A stretch of DNA of 64,000 nt, taken from contig NZ_CADIKC010000006.1 of NCBI RefSeq assembly GCF_902859805.1, positions 248,001 to 312,000 on the forward strand. Direction: 5' to 3'. The notes below the pieces were generated by a model that ran no database searches, was not told the origin of the DNA, and saw only the letters and a list, made by a program, of their open reading frames with translations. This document shows positions 42,779 through 51,021 of this stretch, piece after piece (the stretch's first letter is position 1; the number at the start of each line of letters is the position of its first letter). Made by a program: the position numbers and the translations under genes. Source of the stretch: Paraburkholderia sediminicola (GTDB lineage: Bacteria > Pseudomonadota > Gammaproteobacteria > Burkholderiales > Burkholderiaceae).

Positions 42779-43314
42779 CATCGAGTCACAAGCGCTTCAC
42801 GCCAGTACAGCGCGCTTTGCACTGGATCATGGCGATATGCATTCTGTCGATGCTGTTTATCGGTGTGGGCATGGTATCGACCGTTCGGCCCGACTATCTC
42901 ACGCTGGTTTCGATTCACAAGCCGTTAGGCATGCTGATTCTCGTGCTCGCGGTGATCCGGCTGATAGTCAGACTGGTGCGAGGTGCGCCGCCACTGCCAT
43001 CGGACATGCCTGAGCCGATGAAACTCGCGGCTTATCTCTCGCACGTGGCTTTCTATGCGTTGATGATTGCACTTCCGCTGCTTGGCTGGGGCATGCTGTC
43101 AGCAGCCGACTATCCCGTCGTGGTGGCCGGCATTCGACTGCCGTCGTTTTTGCCTCACAGCAACGAACTGCACACGCTGCTCTGGAATGCGCACAGATTT
43201 CTCGCGCTGTGCTTCTTCGCGCTGATTGTTCTTCATATCGCAGCCGCGCTATTTCATGCGCTGGTCCGGCGTGACGGCGTTTTTGAGGCAATGGCGTCGT
43301 GGCGAAAAGGGTAG
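42775..43314 (+). CDS. Cytochrome b561-family membrane protein
   Basis: The 179-residue protein has four membrane helices and conserved heme-ligand His residues at VQRALHWIMA, LVSIHKPLGML, HSNELHTLLWNAHRF and VLHIAAALFHAL, typical of the bacterial CybB branch. It takes electrons from ubiquinol and passes them to periplasmic acceptors. It overlaps the upstream catalase-fold peroxidase by ATGA, and this pairing is repeatedly found in Burkholderia as a peroxide-reducing unit. I infer that it is the peroxidase's electron donor. Confidence 0.87.
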   Translation: MTSSHKRFTPVQRALHWIMAICILSMLFIGVGMVSTVRPDYLTLVSIHKPLGMLILVLAVIRLIVRLVRGAPPLPSDMPEPMKLAAYLSHVAFYALMIALPLLGWGMLSAADYPVVVAGIRLPSFLPHSNELHTLLWNAHRFLALCFFALIVLHIAAALFHALVRRDGVFEAMASWRKG

Positions 43315-43397
43315 AGGTCTAAGCGGAAGAATCCTGGCGAAGCGACCATTAGACGGGAACGGGGCCGCACAGGGTGTGCGGCTGCCCGGGATTTCAA

Positions 43398-44156
43398 TCA
43401 GTGAGCGGCCTTTGCTGCTCTTTGCCTGAAGACCATCAAACTGGTGAGGATGAAGCCTAGAAGCGCGATCGAAGCGGCATAACGGTTCATCGCCAGTCCA
43501 CCATGGTCGATTGGCTTGTCGAGGAAGTCACCCAGCGCCGCCCCGAGCGGGCGAGTCAGAATGAAGGCGGCCCAGAAGAGTATCGTCGATGAGATGTTGG
43601 TCCAGTAGTGCGCAACAACCAGCACCAGCAGCAAGCCACCGAAAACAATGGCCGCGCCGCTGTAGCCGAGCGCAACCGTGTCAGCAGTCCAGTCGCCCAA
43701 CGCCGTGCCGAGCGTCTGGGAAAACATGATTGTCACCCAGTAAAACATCTCCGCCTTGGGCGAAGACACAGTCGTCACCGATACTGAACCCATCATCTTG
43801 TACCAGGTGAAGAGCGAGCCCATCAGCAAAGCGAGAAGGATCGCACTTCCGCCCGAGTAGCCGATCCCGAGAGATCGGTCGGCAAAGTCGGCAAGCGTCG
43901 TACCGACTGTCGTTGTGGCAACGATGGTTACCCAGTAAAGAAGCGGATTAAACCGGTTCGCCCGAATCTGGGCGCTGACAGCGGCGAAGAATATCACCGC
44001 GAAAATGATCGTGCCGACAAAGTAGCCCAGATTCATCGACATCGAGACTGCATCTCCGCCGGTCTCACCTAGTGTTGTCGCTGCGATCTTGACGATCCAG
44101 AAACCAAGCGTGATTTCAGGCACCTTGGTCATCGCCATGTGCTTCGTTGTGTCCAT
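43398..44156 (-). CDS. DUF347 four-repeat membrane protein (COG4705)
   Basis: The 252-residue integral membrane protein has four internal repeats, each a helix pair with a core like TTLGETGGDAVSMSMNLGY, TTVGTTLADFADRSLGIGY, QTLGTALGDWTADTVALGY and RPLGAALGDFLDKPIDHGG. This is the DUF347 repeat. The conserved Thr/Gly/Asp positions in each repeat suggest a pseudo-fourfold ion or metal path. The molecular function is not settled in what I know. The gene is alone, between the b561 operon and a RidA gene. Confidence 0.8.
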   Translation of the reverse strand: MDTTKHMAMTKVPEITLGFWIVKIAATTLGETGGDAVSMSMNLGYFVGTIIFAVIFFAAVSAQIRANRFNPLLYWVTIVATTTVGTTLADFADRSLGIGYSGGSAILLALLMGSLFTWYKMMGSVSVTTVSSPKAEMFYWVTIMFSQTLGTALGDWTADTVALGYSGAAIVFGGLLLVLVVAHYWTNISSTILFWAAFILTRPLGAALGDFLDKPIDHGGLAMNRYAASIALLGFILTSLMVFRQRAAKAAH

Positions 44157-44367
44157 ATTCCCTCATGTGTAGGTAGCCCAGGGGTCCCGTCACCGTCATG
44201 CGGGGACGCGGCGCTGAAAGCGCAAACTTCGCGTCTCCTTCGCAATGTGGGACATCCCGTTAAGCAAAGTAAGCCAACGTTGGGATTTAGTTTGCAGGAC
44301 ACTTCCTTAGGAAATCCTTAGGTGCGACCGTGCTTTCTTGCAAGGCGCTCGCGGCGGCAATCTCGGA

Positions 44368-44865
44368 TTACAGGCGCAGTCCGTCAATCTCAACTTCCGC
44401 TTCGCATTCGACGGGCACGTTTAGAGGGAGCGCGACGCCGACGGCTGACCGGGCATGCATACCGATGTCCGGCCCAAACAGCTCAAGGATCAAATCCGAG
44501 AAGCCATTTGCGATCCGCGGCATCTGGTCGAAACCGGGGGCTGCGTTGATCATTGCAAAGACGCGTACCCAGGCCGTAATGCGATCCAGATCCCCGAGCG
44601 CCTTCTGAAGACTCGCCAACTGTGCAAGCGCCACAAGGCGTGCTGCCGCGTAGCCTTCGTCTGAAGAAACTTCGGCGCCGACCTTACCGACCGGTTGTGC
44701 AATCGTCCCATCGAGGTTGAGCGGCACGTGTCCCGAGACAAAAGCTCGTGTGCCGCTCACGCGCACCCATGTAAAGGGCAATGACATATTTACGTTTGCA
44801 GGCATCTGTAGCGCCTGCGGCAACGTCAGTCCCATCTCCGCCAGCTTTGCTTCGATTCTTGCCAT
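44368..44865 (-). CDS. RidA-family protein
   Basis: The 165-residue protein has the YjgF/YER057c/UK114 fold, with signatures VSGTRAFVSGHVPLNLDG, the RLVALAQLASLQKALGDLDRITAWVRV helix-strand and PRIANGFSDLILELFGPDIGMHARSAVGVALPL. It belongs to the larger-subunit subgroup with VECEAEVEI near the end. It lacks the canonical C-terminal Arg-Glu pair (xxVRExxC) of the deaminase-active RidA, so activity on 2-aminoacrylate is uncertain. It stands alone. Confidence 0.85.
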   Translation of the reverse strand: MARIEAKLAEMGLTLPQALQMPANVNMSLPFTWVRVSGTRAFVSGHVPLNLDGTIAQPVGKVGAEVSSDEGYAAARLVALAQLASLQKALGDLDRITAWVRVFAMINAAPGFDQMPRIANGFSDLILELFGPDIGMHARSAVGVALPLNVPVECEAEVEIDGLRL

Positions 44866-45334
44866 GGCCGTCTCCTCGGGAGCCTGCGAAGAACGTTAGA
44901 TGCTGGCGGTCGGCTTTTCAAGTCGTGCTGCGCCGATCACGAAAACCGTGCGGATCGATCCCGACAATAAGGCGGCCCCGAGGAACGGGCTGCGTGCAAT
45001 ATCGTTGATGCAAAGAACGCGGCCGTGGCGTTCAGAACCGATCGTCACGATTCGAAGCTGCTATGCGAGCGGTCGTCCCAGCACAATGAGCCACCGGCCG
45101 CTCGTGGCCGAACCCGGGCCGGTCCCAACGGATCGAGCGAACGACGTTTTGCGAGTTGAACTCGGCCGCACGCAAGCGCGAGTGTATGTGCGTGAGGCCG
45201 CTGTCAGTTGCCTCAGCGCATACCCCATGCTGACATGCGGCCGCCGGAGTGTAATATCGTCTTGGCAGGGTCCCCTGCGGGGCATTTGGCTAGATATTCA
45301 GGGACACCCAACGACGAGACCCGTGGGGAACAGT
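44866..45334. other. Gene-free gap before the sensor operon
   Basis: No ORF here is protein-like. The plus-strand frame open from 44900 has Arg/Pro/Ser-rich sequence without family features. No repeat or RNA was recognised. The promoter of the binding protein-kinase operon should lie near the 3' end. Confidence 0.4.
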
Positions 45335-46468
45335 ATGAGGGGCTTGCTTCTGGCGTGGGCATGTGCGTGCATGCCGTCGATTGTCGCGGCGCAGGGATTG
45401 TTGCCTGCTCCCGCACCTGAAGCCTCGGATGCCGCGAGGAACTACGTGGACGAGGCGAAGCGCGTCGTCGACGCTGCGGCGCAACCGGCTACGCCCTGGA
45501 ACGGACCACGTGACGGGCCACGTGCGCAGCCTGCGAAACGCATCGCCGTCGTCGCCCTGGATTTGCGCAACGGTGGCATCCTCGGGGTGGTCGACGGTGT
45601 GCTGGAGGCCGCAAAAGTCATCGGCTGGAGCGCGAAGATATTCGACTCCGGCGGCTCGCCGGATCTGCGGCTGCCGACGCTGGCCAATGCGCTGGCGAGC
45701 CGTCCGGACGGTCTGATTATCGTCGGCGACGACGCGCGTGCTCTGCTGCCTGCGCTGCGGCCTTTTTCCGAGCAGAGCATCCCGATCATCGGCTGGCACG
45801 TCGCGGGCCGCGCTGGCGCGGTGCCCGGCACGCCTGTGGCGATGAACGTCTCGACGGATCCGCTCGAGGTCGCACGCGTCACCGCGCTGGCGGCCATCGC
45901 GCAGTCCGGCGGACGGGCAGGAGTCGTCATCTTCACCGACAGCAGTTTCCGGATCGCGCAAGACAAGGCGAGCGCAATGGCCGCCGCTGTGCGTGCGTGT
46001 AGCGGCTGCACCTTGCTCGAAGTGCGCGACGTACCCCTCTCGCGCAGCCAGCAACTGATGCCCGGCATAACGCGCAACCTGCTCGCGCGTTATGGCAGAC
46101 GCTGGACGCATGCGTTGGCAATCAACGACATTTACTTCGACTACGCCGCCCCCGTGCTGACCCAGGCGGGATTGCCGGACACCGCCATGGCGATGCTGTC
46201 GGCCGGCGACGGGAGCGAGTCCGCCTTCCTGCGCATCCGGGCGCGTACGTTCCAGACGGGCACGGTGGCAGAGCCCCTGAACCTGCACGGCTGGCAACTG
46301 GTTGATGAGATGAACAGACTCCTCGCAGGGCAAAGTGTCACGGGCTACGTGTTTCCGGTGCATCTCGTGACCGCAGGCAACATTGCTGCGGACGGCGGCG
46401 ATCGTTTGCTCTACGACCCCGCCAACGGCTATCGCGACATCTATCGACGCATCTGGAAACGCCCGTGA
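45335..46468 (+). CDS. Periplasmic sugar-binding-type protein linked to a sensor kinase
   Basis: The 377-residue protein has a signal peptide ending IVAAQG and a type I periplasmic binding fold: the first half starts RIAVVALDLRNGGILGVVDGVLEAA, the hinge is near residue 190, and the second half includes THALAINDIYFDYAAPVL. Such proteins bind a sugar or similar ligand and, in TorT-like cases, dock onto the sensor domain of a kinase rather than an ABC permease. No permease or ATPase gene is adjacent. The stop overlaps the kinase GTG by 4 bases, so translational coupling supports a sensory role. ATG 45335 is the start that gives the signal peptide. Confidence 0.83.
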   Translation: MRGLLLAWACACMPSIVAAQGLLPAPAPEASDAARNYVDEAKRVVDAAAQPATPWNGPRDGPRAQPAKRIAVVALDLRNGGILGVVDGVLEAAKVIGWSAKIFDSGGSPDLRLPTLANALASRPDGLIIVGDDARALLPALRPFSEQSIPIIGWHVAGRAGAVPGTPVAMNVSTDPLEVARVTALAAIAQSGGRAGVVIFTDSSFRIAQDKASAMAAAVRACSGCTLLEVRDVPLSRSQQLMPGITRNLLARYGRRWTHALAINDIYFDYAAPVLTQAGLPDTAMAMLSAGDGSESAFLRIRARTFQTGTVAEPLNLHGWQLVDEMNRLLAGQSVTGYVFPVHLVTAGNIAADGGDRLLYDPANGYRDIYRRIWKRP

Positions 46469-49296
46469 AGCTCACCCTCCCACACTCGCTGACTGCCCAG
46501 TGCGCGCTCGTGGTCTCGTGTCTTGCCGCCCTGGTGGTCGCGGTCGGCGCCACGACGCTTTACTCACTGGCCGGCTCCGCGCACGCGCTTCGCGTATTGG
46601 CCGACAATCGGCTGGCCCGCATGGAGGATGCTCAAGATCTGGCGCAGCACACTCTGATGATCGAGCGCCTGGCGCTACAGTTGTCGAGTGACGGCACGGT
46701 CGACGCCGTGCGCGAGACGCATCGCCACGTCCTTGAACGGTTGGCATCGTTTGACCGTCTGGTGGAAGGTCTTGCCTCCGCCACCTCGAGCGACGACCCC
46801 GGCGTCGACGCGCTGGCGCTGCATCGATCGAGTCAGCGGTTTCGTAATACGGTCAACATCGAGGCGCAGGTGCGTGAGAGCGCGCTGCGCGACGGAGCCG
46901 CGGCCCCGTCCGCGCCGGCACCTGGCGCGTCACTCGCCAGCCTCGACGATGATCTGCGCCGCCAGGCCGACGCCTTGGCCGTCGCGGCTCGCCTCCAATC
47001 GGAATACTTGACGCGCGACTATCGCCAGGCGGTCCAGAATCTCGCCGATAGCTCGGACCGCACGCGCGCATGGGTGGCCGCAGAAGTTGCGATGAGCTTG
47101 TTGCTCACCTGGCTGATTGCCCGCGTATTTCTGGGTCGCCATGTGGTGACGCGGCTGCGCCGGGTTAGCCACACGCTGCGGCACGGTGACGGGGAGGGCG
47201 CACAGACCAGCCTTCCGGTGCAGGGGGACGACGAGATTGCCGACATGGCGCGCGCAGTCGAGCAGTTCCTTGAAGACCGGCGTCAGCGCCGGCAAGCCGA
47301 GGATGCGCTAAAGGAGCTCAACGCCGGACTCGAGGCCCGCGTCGCGGAGCGGACGGCCGAACTCAGCAGGGCGCTCGAGGGCAGGACAGCGGAGATCGTC
47401 GAACGCCAGCACGCCGAAGAGGCCGCGAGGGCAAGCGAGCGCTTCCTGAGCAGCATCATCGAAAACATCCCGGATATGATCTTCGTCAAGGAGGCGGCGA
47501 CCCTGCACTTCGTGCGTTTTAACAAGGCGGCGGAACAACTGCTCGGCTACAGGCGCGAGGAACTCATTGGCAGATCGGTCCACGAGCTGTTTCCTGCGCA
47601 TCAAGCTGATTTCTTCGCGTTGAAGGATCGTGCCGTGCTGGACTCGCGGAAAATGGTCGACGTGCCGGAGGAGTCGGTCCATACGCGCCACGGACTGCGC
47701 TTCTTGCACACGATGAAGATTCCGATCCCGGATGCGCGGGGCGAGCCGCAGTTCCTGCTCGGCATTTCGCGCGACATTACGGAACACAAGCGTGCCGACG
47801 AGGAACTGCGGCGCTATCGCGAGCGCCTCGAAGAGATGGTCCTCGAACGAACCGCTGAACTGGCCATCGCAAAGGAACACGCCGATGCGGCCAACCAGGC
47901 CAAGAGCGACTTTCTCGCGCACATGAGCCACGAGCTGCGCACGCCGTTGAACGGGATTCTGGGTTACGCGCAGATCCTTGGCCGCGACAGGCGCCTCGAC
48001 CAACGGCAGATCGACGGGCTCCGGGTGATCCAGCGCAGCGGCGAACACCTGCTTGCGCTCATCAACGACATCCTGGACATGGCTAAAATCGAGGCCGGGA
48101 AGATGGAGCTCAACCTCTCCGACATTCCGCTCGACCGGTTCATCAATTTCATTGCCGAGACGATCGGGGTGAAGGCAATGGAAAAGGGGCTCGCCTTCAC
48201 CTGCGAGATGGCCGCTGATTTGCCCGCGGGCGTGCGCGTCGACGAAAAACGGCTGCGCCAGGTGCTGCTCAATCTGCTCTCCAATGCGATTACCTTTACC
48301 GAGGAAGGGAGCGTGCGTCTGGGCGTTGGCTTTATGCCGCCATCGCGATTGCGTTTCGAAGTACAGGACACGGGCATTGGTATTGAGGACGCGCATCTGG
48401 AGGCGATCTTCCGGCCTTTTGAACAGGTGAGTGGCGCCCGCCACCGGTTGGGAGGCACGGGGCTGGGCCTCGCCATCAGCCAGCAGCTCCTGCGTCTGAT
48501 GGGTAGCGAGATTCATGTCTCGAGCCGCCGCGGTGCTGGCAGCGCCTTCTCCTTCGAGCTGAATGTTTCTGCGGTAATGCCTCATGCAGCAGTCGTCCCA
48601 CCGGAGCGGACGATAGGCGGCTACAAGGGCGCGCGCAAGACGGTCCTGGTCGTGGATGACGTGGCGGAAAACCGCGCCGTGGCGGTTGATATGCTTAGCC
48701 AGTTCGGATTCGTCATGGAGGAGGCCGGTGACGGAGTGGAAGCGCTCGAGAAAGTCAAATCCCTGCGGCCGGCGCTTGTCCTGATGGACGTTGTCATGCC
48801 GGGCATGGACGGGCTCGAAGCCACACGCCGCCTGCGCGAGATACCAGAGTTTCGGGATCTGCCCATCGTCGCAGTCTCCGCCGGGGCCTCTGGCGCCGAT
48901 GCTGCGCAAAGCCTGGCGGCCGGCGCGAATGCGTTTCTGCCTAAACCGATCGATTTCGATGAGCTGCTATCAAAGGTCGCGGCGCTCCTGAACATCGAAT
49001 GGAGCGACGAGGTTGCCAGGCCGGAAGTCGCCGGACCAGGTGAAGCGGCAGTACCCACTGGCGATCCGTCCATCGGAACCTTGATCGCACCGCCGCCTTC
49101 GGAAATCGAAGCGCTGCATCGTCTGGCGCGACTCGGTGACATGCAAGCCATCGCCCGGCACGCCACCCACCTGCCCGAACTCGACGAGCGCTTCCGTCCT
49201 TTCGCCGATCATCTTTGCCGGCTTGCAAAGGATTACCGGTCCAAGGCAATCCTCAGCTTTGTGGGGCGATATCTGGAAAAGCGGCAAGTGCCATGA
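46465..49296 (+). CDS. Hybrid histidine kinase with PAS and receiver domains
   Basis: The 943-residue protein has TM1 at residues 12-34, a periplasmic domain to about 205, TM2 near 212-230, a HAMP-like linker, a coiled coil, and a PAS domain with PAC (residues 325-445; RFLSSIIENIPDMIFVKE). HisKA follows with His489 in FLAHMSHELRTPLNG, then HATPase with RQVLLNLLSNAI and GTGLGLAIS, and then a receiver domain with Asp775 in LVLMDVVMPGMDG. The last 100 residues are helical and could be a degenerate Hpt. Translation is coupled to the binding-protein gene by GTGA, so that protein probably feeds its periplasmic domain. No separate response regulator lies in this window. Confidence 0.92.
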   Translation: MKLTLPHSLTAQCALVVSCLAALVVAVGATTLYSLAGSAHALRVLADNRLARMEDAQDLAQHTLMIERLALQLSSDGTVDAVRETHRHVLERLASFDRLVEGLASATSSDDPGVDALALHRSSQRFRNTVNIEAQVRESALRDGAAAPSAPAPGASLASLDDDLRRQADALAVAARLQSEYLTRDYRQAVQNLADSSDRTRAWVAAEVAMSLLLTWLIARVFLGRHVVTRLRRVSHTLRHGDGEGAQTSLPVQGDDEIADMARAVEQFLEDRRQRRQAEDALKELNAGLEARVAERTAELSRALEGRTAEIVERQHAEEAARASERFLSSIIENIPDMIFVKEAATLHFVRFNKAAEQLLGYRREELIGRSVHELFPAHQADFFALKDRAVLDSRKMVDVPEESVHTRHGLRFLHTMKIPIPDARGEPQFLLGISRDITEHKRADEELRRYRERLEEMVLERTAELAIAKEHADAANQAKSDFLAHMSHELRTPLNGILGYAQILGRDRRLDQRQIDGLRVIQRSGEHLLALINDILDMAKIEAGKMELNLSDIPLDRFINFIAETIGVKAMEKGLAFTCEMAADLPAGVRVDEKRLRQVLLNLLSNAITFTEEGSVRLGVGFMPPSRLRFEVQDTGIGIEDAHLEAIFRPFEQVSGARHRLGGTGLGLAISQQLLRLMGSEIHVSSRRGAGSAFSFELNVSAVMPHAAVVPPERTIGGYKGARKTVLVVDDVAENRAVAVDMLSQFGFVMEEAGDGVEALEKVKSLRPALVLMDVVMPGMDGLEATRRLREIPEFRDLPIVAVSAGASGADAAQSLAAGANAFLPKPIDFDELLSKVAALLNIEWSDEVARPEVAGPGEAAVPTGDPSIGTLIAPPPSEIEALHRLARLGDMQAIARHATHLPELDERFRPFADHLCRLAKDYRSKAILSFVGRYLEKRQVP

Positions 49297-49404
49297 CTGC
49301 CGTGTCAAGCGCGGTTCAGATTCGTTGCAGGATGCATCGATTCGATGCTGATACATAAACATAGCGGCGCGACCGTTCATGTCGATCAACTTATGTCGAG
49401 GCCA

Positions 49405-49556
49405 TCCTGAAGTGTCGTAGCGGCAGCAAAGTAGAAATGTCGGGGTTTGACGTTGGGTTTGATTCCGTCTTTAACGGTTTCAATCTCACGCAGCGTTGAA
49501 GGACAGCCGGGAACCGGACATTTCTAATGAGCCAGAACCAGACATTTCTATAAAGC
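49405..49556. mobile_element. Remnant of insertion-sequence ends at the island boundary
   Basis: GACATTTCTA occurs twice in direct orientation at 49517-49526 and 49541-49550 (24-bp period) and once inverted as TAGAAATGTC at 49432-49441. Multiple terminal repeats facing inward are typical of IS21-family ends, but no transposase is left. The debris lies directly before an AT-rich stretch (49560-49640) and the phage-like genes, so it marks the left edge of the island. A GTGTT/AACAC palindrome at 49598-49610 is also present. Confidence 0.5.
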
Positions 49557-49703
49557 TACTACACACAAAATGTTGATAATTTATATTATGTTAAATAGTG
49601 TTGCTAACACCAGATCCACGTTGCTTACAATTTGTAGTGTATTTTGCAGGATTGTAATGTTTACGTTAGATTGCGCGCCCTTCAGACTTCAGAGGGTTCT
49701 CAG

Positions 49704-50222
49704 GTGTTCGCAGAACAACGACATGGCGGTCTGCATGAGTTTCTGGCGCTGACCGGCGGTCTTTCAATCGCCGAAGTTGCTCGGAAGCTGCGCTGTTGTT
49801 CGCGAACGATCCGCAACTACGTCGCCGGCCGTTCGCCAATGCCCTGGCATCGCATCGAAATGCTTCGCCTGCTCGCGCTTGAGCCCTCCGCGACGCACGG
49901 CAGTATGACGGCCGACGAAACGCCTGTAGTGGCTAATATCGAAGCCGATCCCGCAGCTCCGGACGTCCCGCCTGCTGAATTGCTCGCGTGGGTCGGCGTT
50001 CACGCCCCGCATTACCTTTCCAGCAGGCGCAGCTTCGCGCTATATGTACGCGGCTGGAACGTGGTCGAAAAAATCCGACGTGCCAAGCGTAAAGGCACGT
50101 TCGCGGCTGTACTCGCACGCTGGCGTACGCAGGCAGTCGAGCTACCGCGAATGTGGCGCTCAGGTCGAATGTTTGCGGGCATCGGCCCACCTGCGTACGT
50201 GCACGACAAAACCGCATCGTGA
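49704..50222 (+). CDS. HTH-containing phage-type protein
   Basis: The 172-residue protein has an HTH in LSIAEVARKLRCCSRTIRNYVAGRSPMPWHRIEML. The C-terminal half, with YLSSRRSFALYVRGWNVVEKIRRAKRKG, is basic and resembles small phage proteins of the DUF3653 type. A TTG at 49644 is in frame, but GTG 49704 has AGAGGG at good spacing. It lies at the left end of the island, next to IS-end debris, on the opposite strand to the following genes. It may regulate the element; otherwise unknown. Confidence 0.6.
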   Translation: MFAEQRHGGLHEFLALTGGLSIAEVARKLRCCSRTIRNYVAGRSPMPWHRIEMLRLLALEPSATHGSMTADETPVVANIEADPAAPDVPPAELLAWVGVHAPHYLSSRRSFALYVRGWNVVEKIRRAKRKGTFAAVLARWRTQAVELPRMWRSGRMFAGIGPPAYVHDKTAS

Positions 50223-50293
50223 CGGCTAATGGAAGTATGGACGGAAAAATGGGGCGTCTAGCGCCCCATGTAATCTGGATGGTTTGGGAACGG

Positions 50294-50620
50294 TCAGAAA
50301 TCGAGCTGAGCCGCAGTGATGCCGAGCGCGGTCGCGATCTTTTCGCGCGACGCCTTGCGCAAGCGATCGCTGCCTTCCTGCTGTGCGTAGGCCGATTGAC
50401 TGATGCCCATACGTGCAGCGACTTCAACCTGCGTCAGGCCAAGATGCTCGCGCCAGGCGCGAACCGGCGTTGCACCGTCAACTGTCAGGCTCACGACTTC
50501 GTGCGGAATCAGGCCGCGTTCAGCACTATGCTCGGAGACATACTCCGCGTACGGAATCACGACATAGGCGGGTTTGCCGTCCGGTCCGTTGATGACCTGA
50601 ATGTTAGTACGTGCGTTCAT
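50294..50620 (-). CDS. XRE-family antitoxin of a RelE-type toxin-antitoxin pair
   Basis: The 108-residue protein has an N-terminal toxin-binding/beta segment (INGPDGKPAYVVIPYAEYV, similar to Phd-type starts) and a C-terminal XRE HTH with LTQVEVAARMGISQSAYAQQE. This is the HigA/MqsA-like layout of antitoxins that bind the toxin and the promoter. It overlaps the end of the RelE-like gene by 17 bp on the same strand, so the order is toxin then antitoxin, as in higBA. The toxin has a nonsense codon, so this gene may now serve only as a repressor. Confidence 0.8.
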   Translation of the reverse strand: MNARTNIQVINGPDGKPAYVVIPYAEYVSEHSAERGLIPHEVVSLTVDGATPVRAWREHLGLTQVEVAARMGISQSAYAQQEGSDRLRKASREKIATALGITAAQLDF

Positions 50621-50858
50621 TGCGTTTCCTCACTTCCTCAATCTCGACGACCTTGATAGCGCCGTCCCAGTTGAACAAGACCCGGTAATTGCCGACGCGG
50701 AGCCGGTAGCCGTATTCGTGATCGGTCAGCGCTTTCACGCTCTGGCAATCTGGCATCGCGGCCAGAGTGCTGACGCCGTCACGAATCGCAACCTGATGCT
50801 GCCGGTCTAGCTTGCGCAATTGCTTTGCCGCTTTCTGGGTTCAGTTTATCGCGTTCAT
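50604..50858 (-). pseudogene. RelE/HigB-like toxin gene interrupted by a TGA at codon 6
   Basis: From ATG 50858 the frame reads MNAIN, then TGA at 50841-50843, then TQKAAKQLRKLDRQHQ onward to the stop at 50604. RelE proteins have Trp-Thr at this place (xxW-T-x-K-A-x-K-Q-L-x-K-L), so a TGG-to-TGA change would explain it. The rest (YGYRLRVGNYRVLFNWDG, terminal RKRNERTY) retains RelE hallmarks, including the Arg and Tyr of the active site. The first start after the stop is a TTG at 50819, removing 13 residues of beta-strand 1, so the toxin is probably inactive. A TATAAT -10 at 50865-50870 precedes it. Confidence 0.75.
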
Positions 50859-51021
50859 GCTTCTATTATAAGAATAATATAAGTTTTTTTGCCAGCTTAA
50901 CTTATTTCCGCAGACAAGCCCCCCTGCCCGCCTTTCACAGCGCTGCGTGCTGCGGCTCGAGTACGGCGTTCGTCCGCTGCGGGCGGCATCAGCGCACTGA
51001 AGTTGCGCGCCTTGGTCGGCT

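Noticed and set aside
44900..45334. Upstream extension of the binding-protein frame
   Set aside because: The proposed extension precedes a complete signal peptide at 45335 and is rich in Arg/Pro/Ser without protein character.
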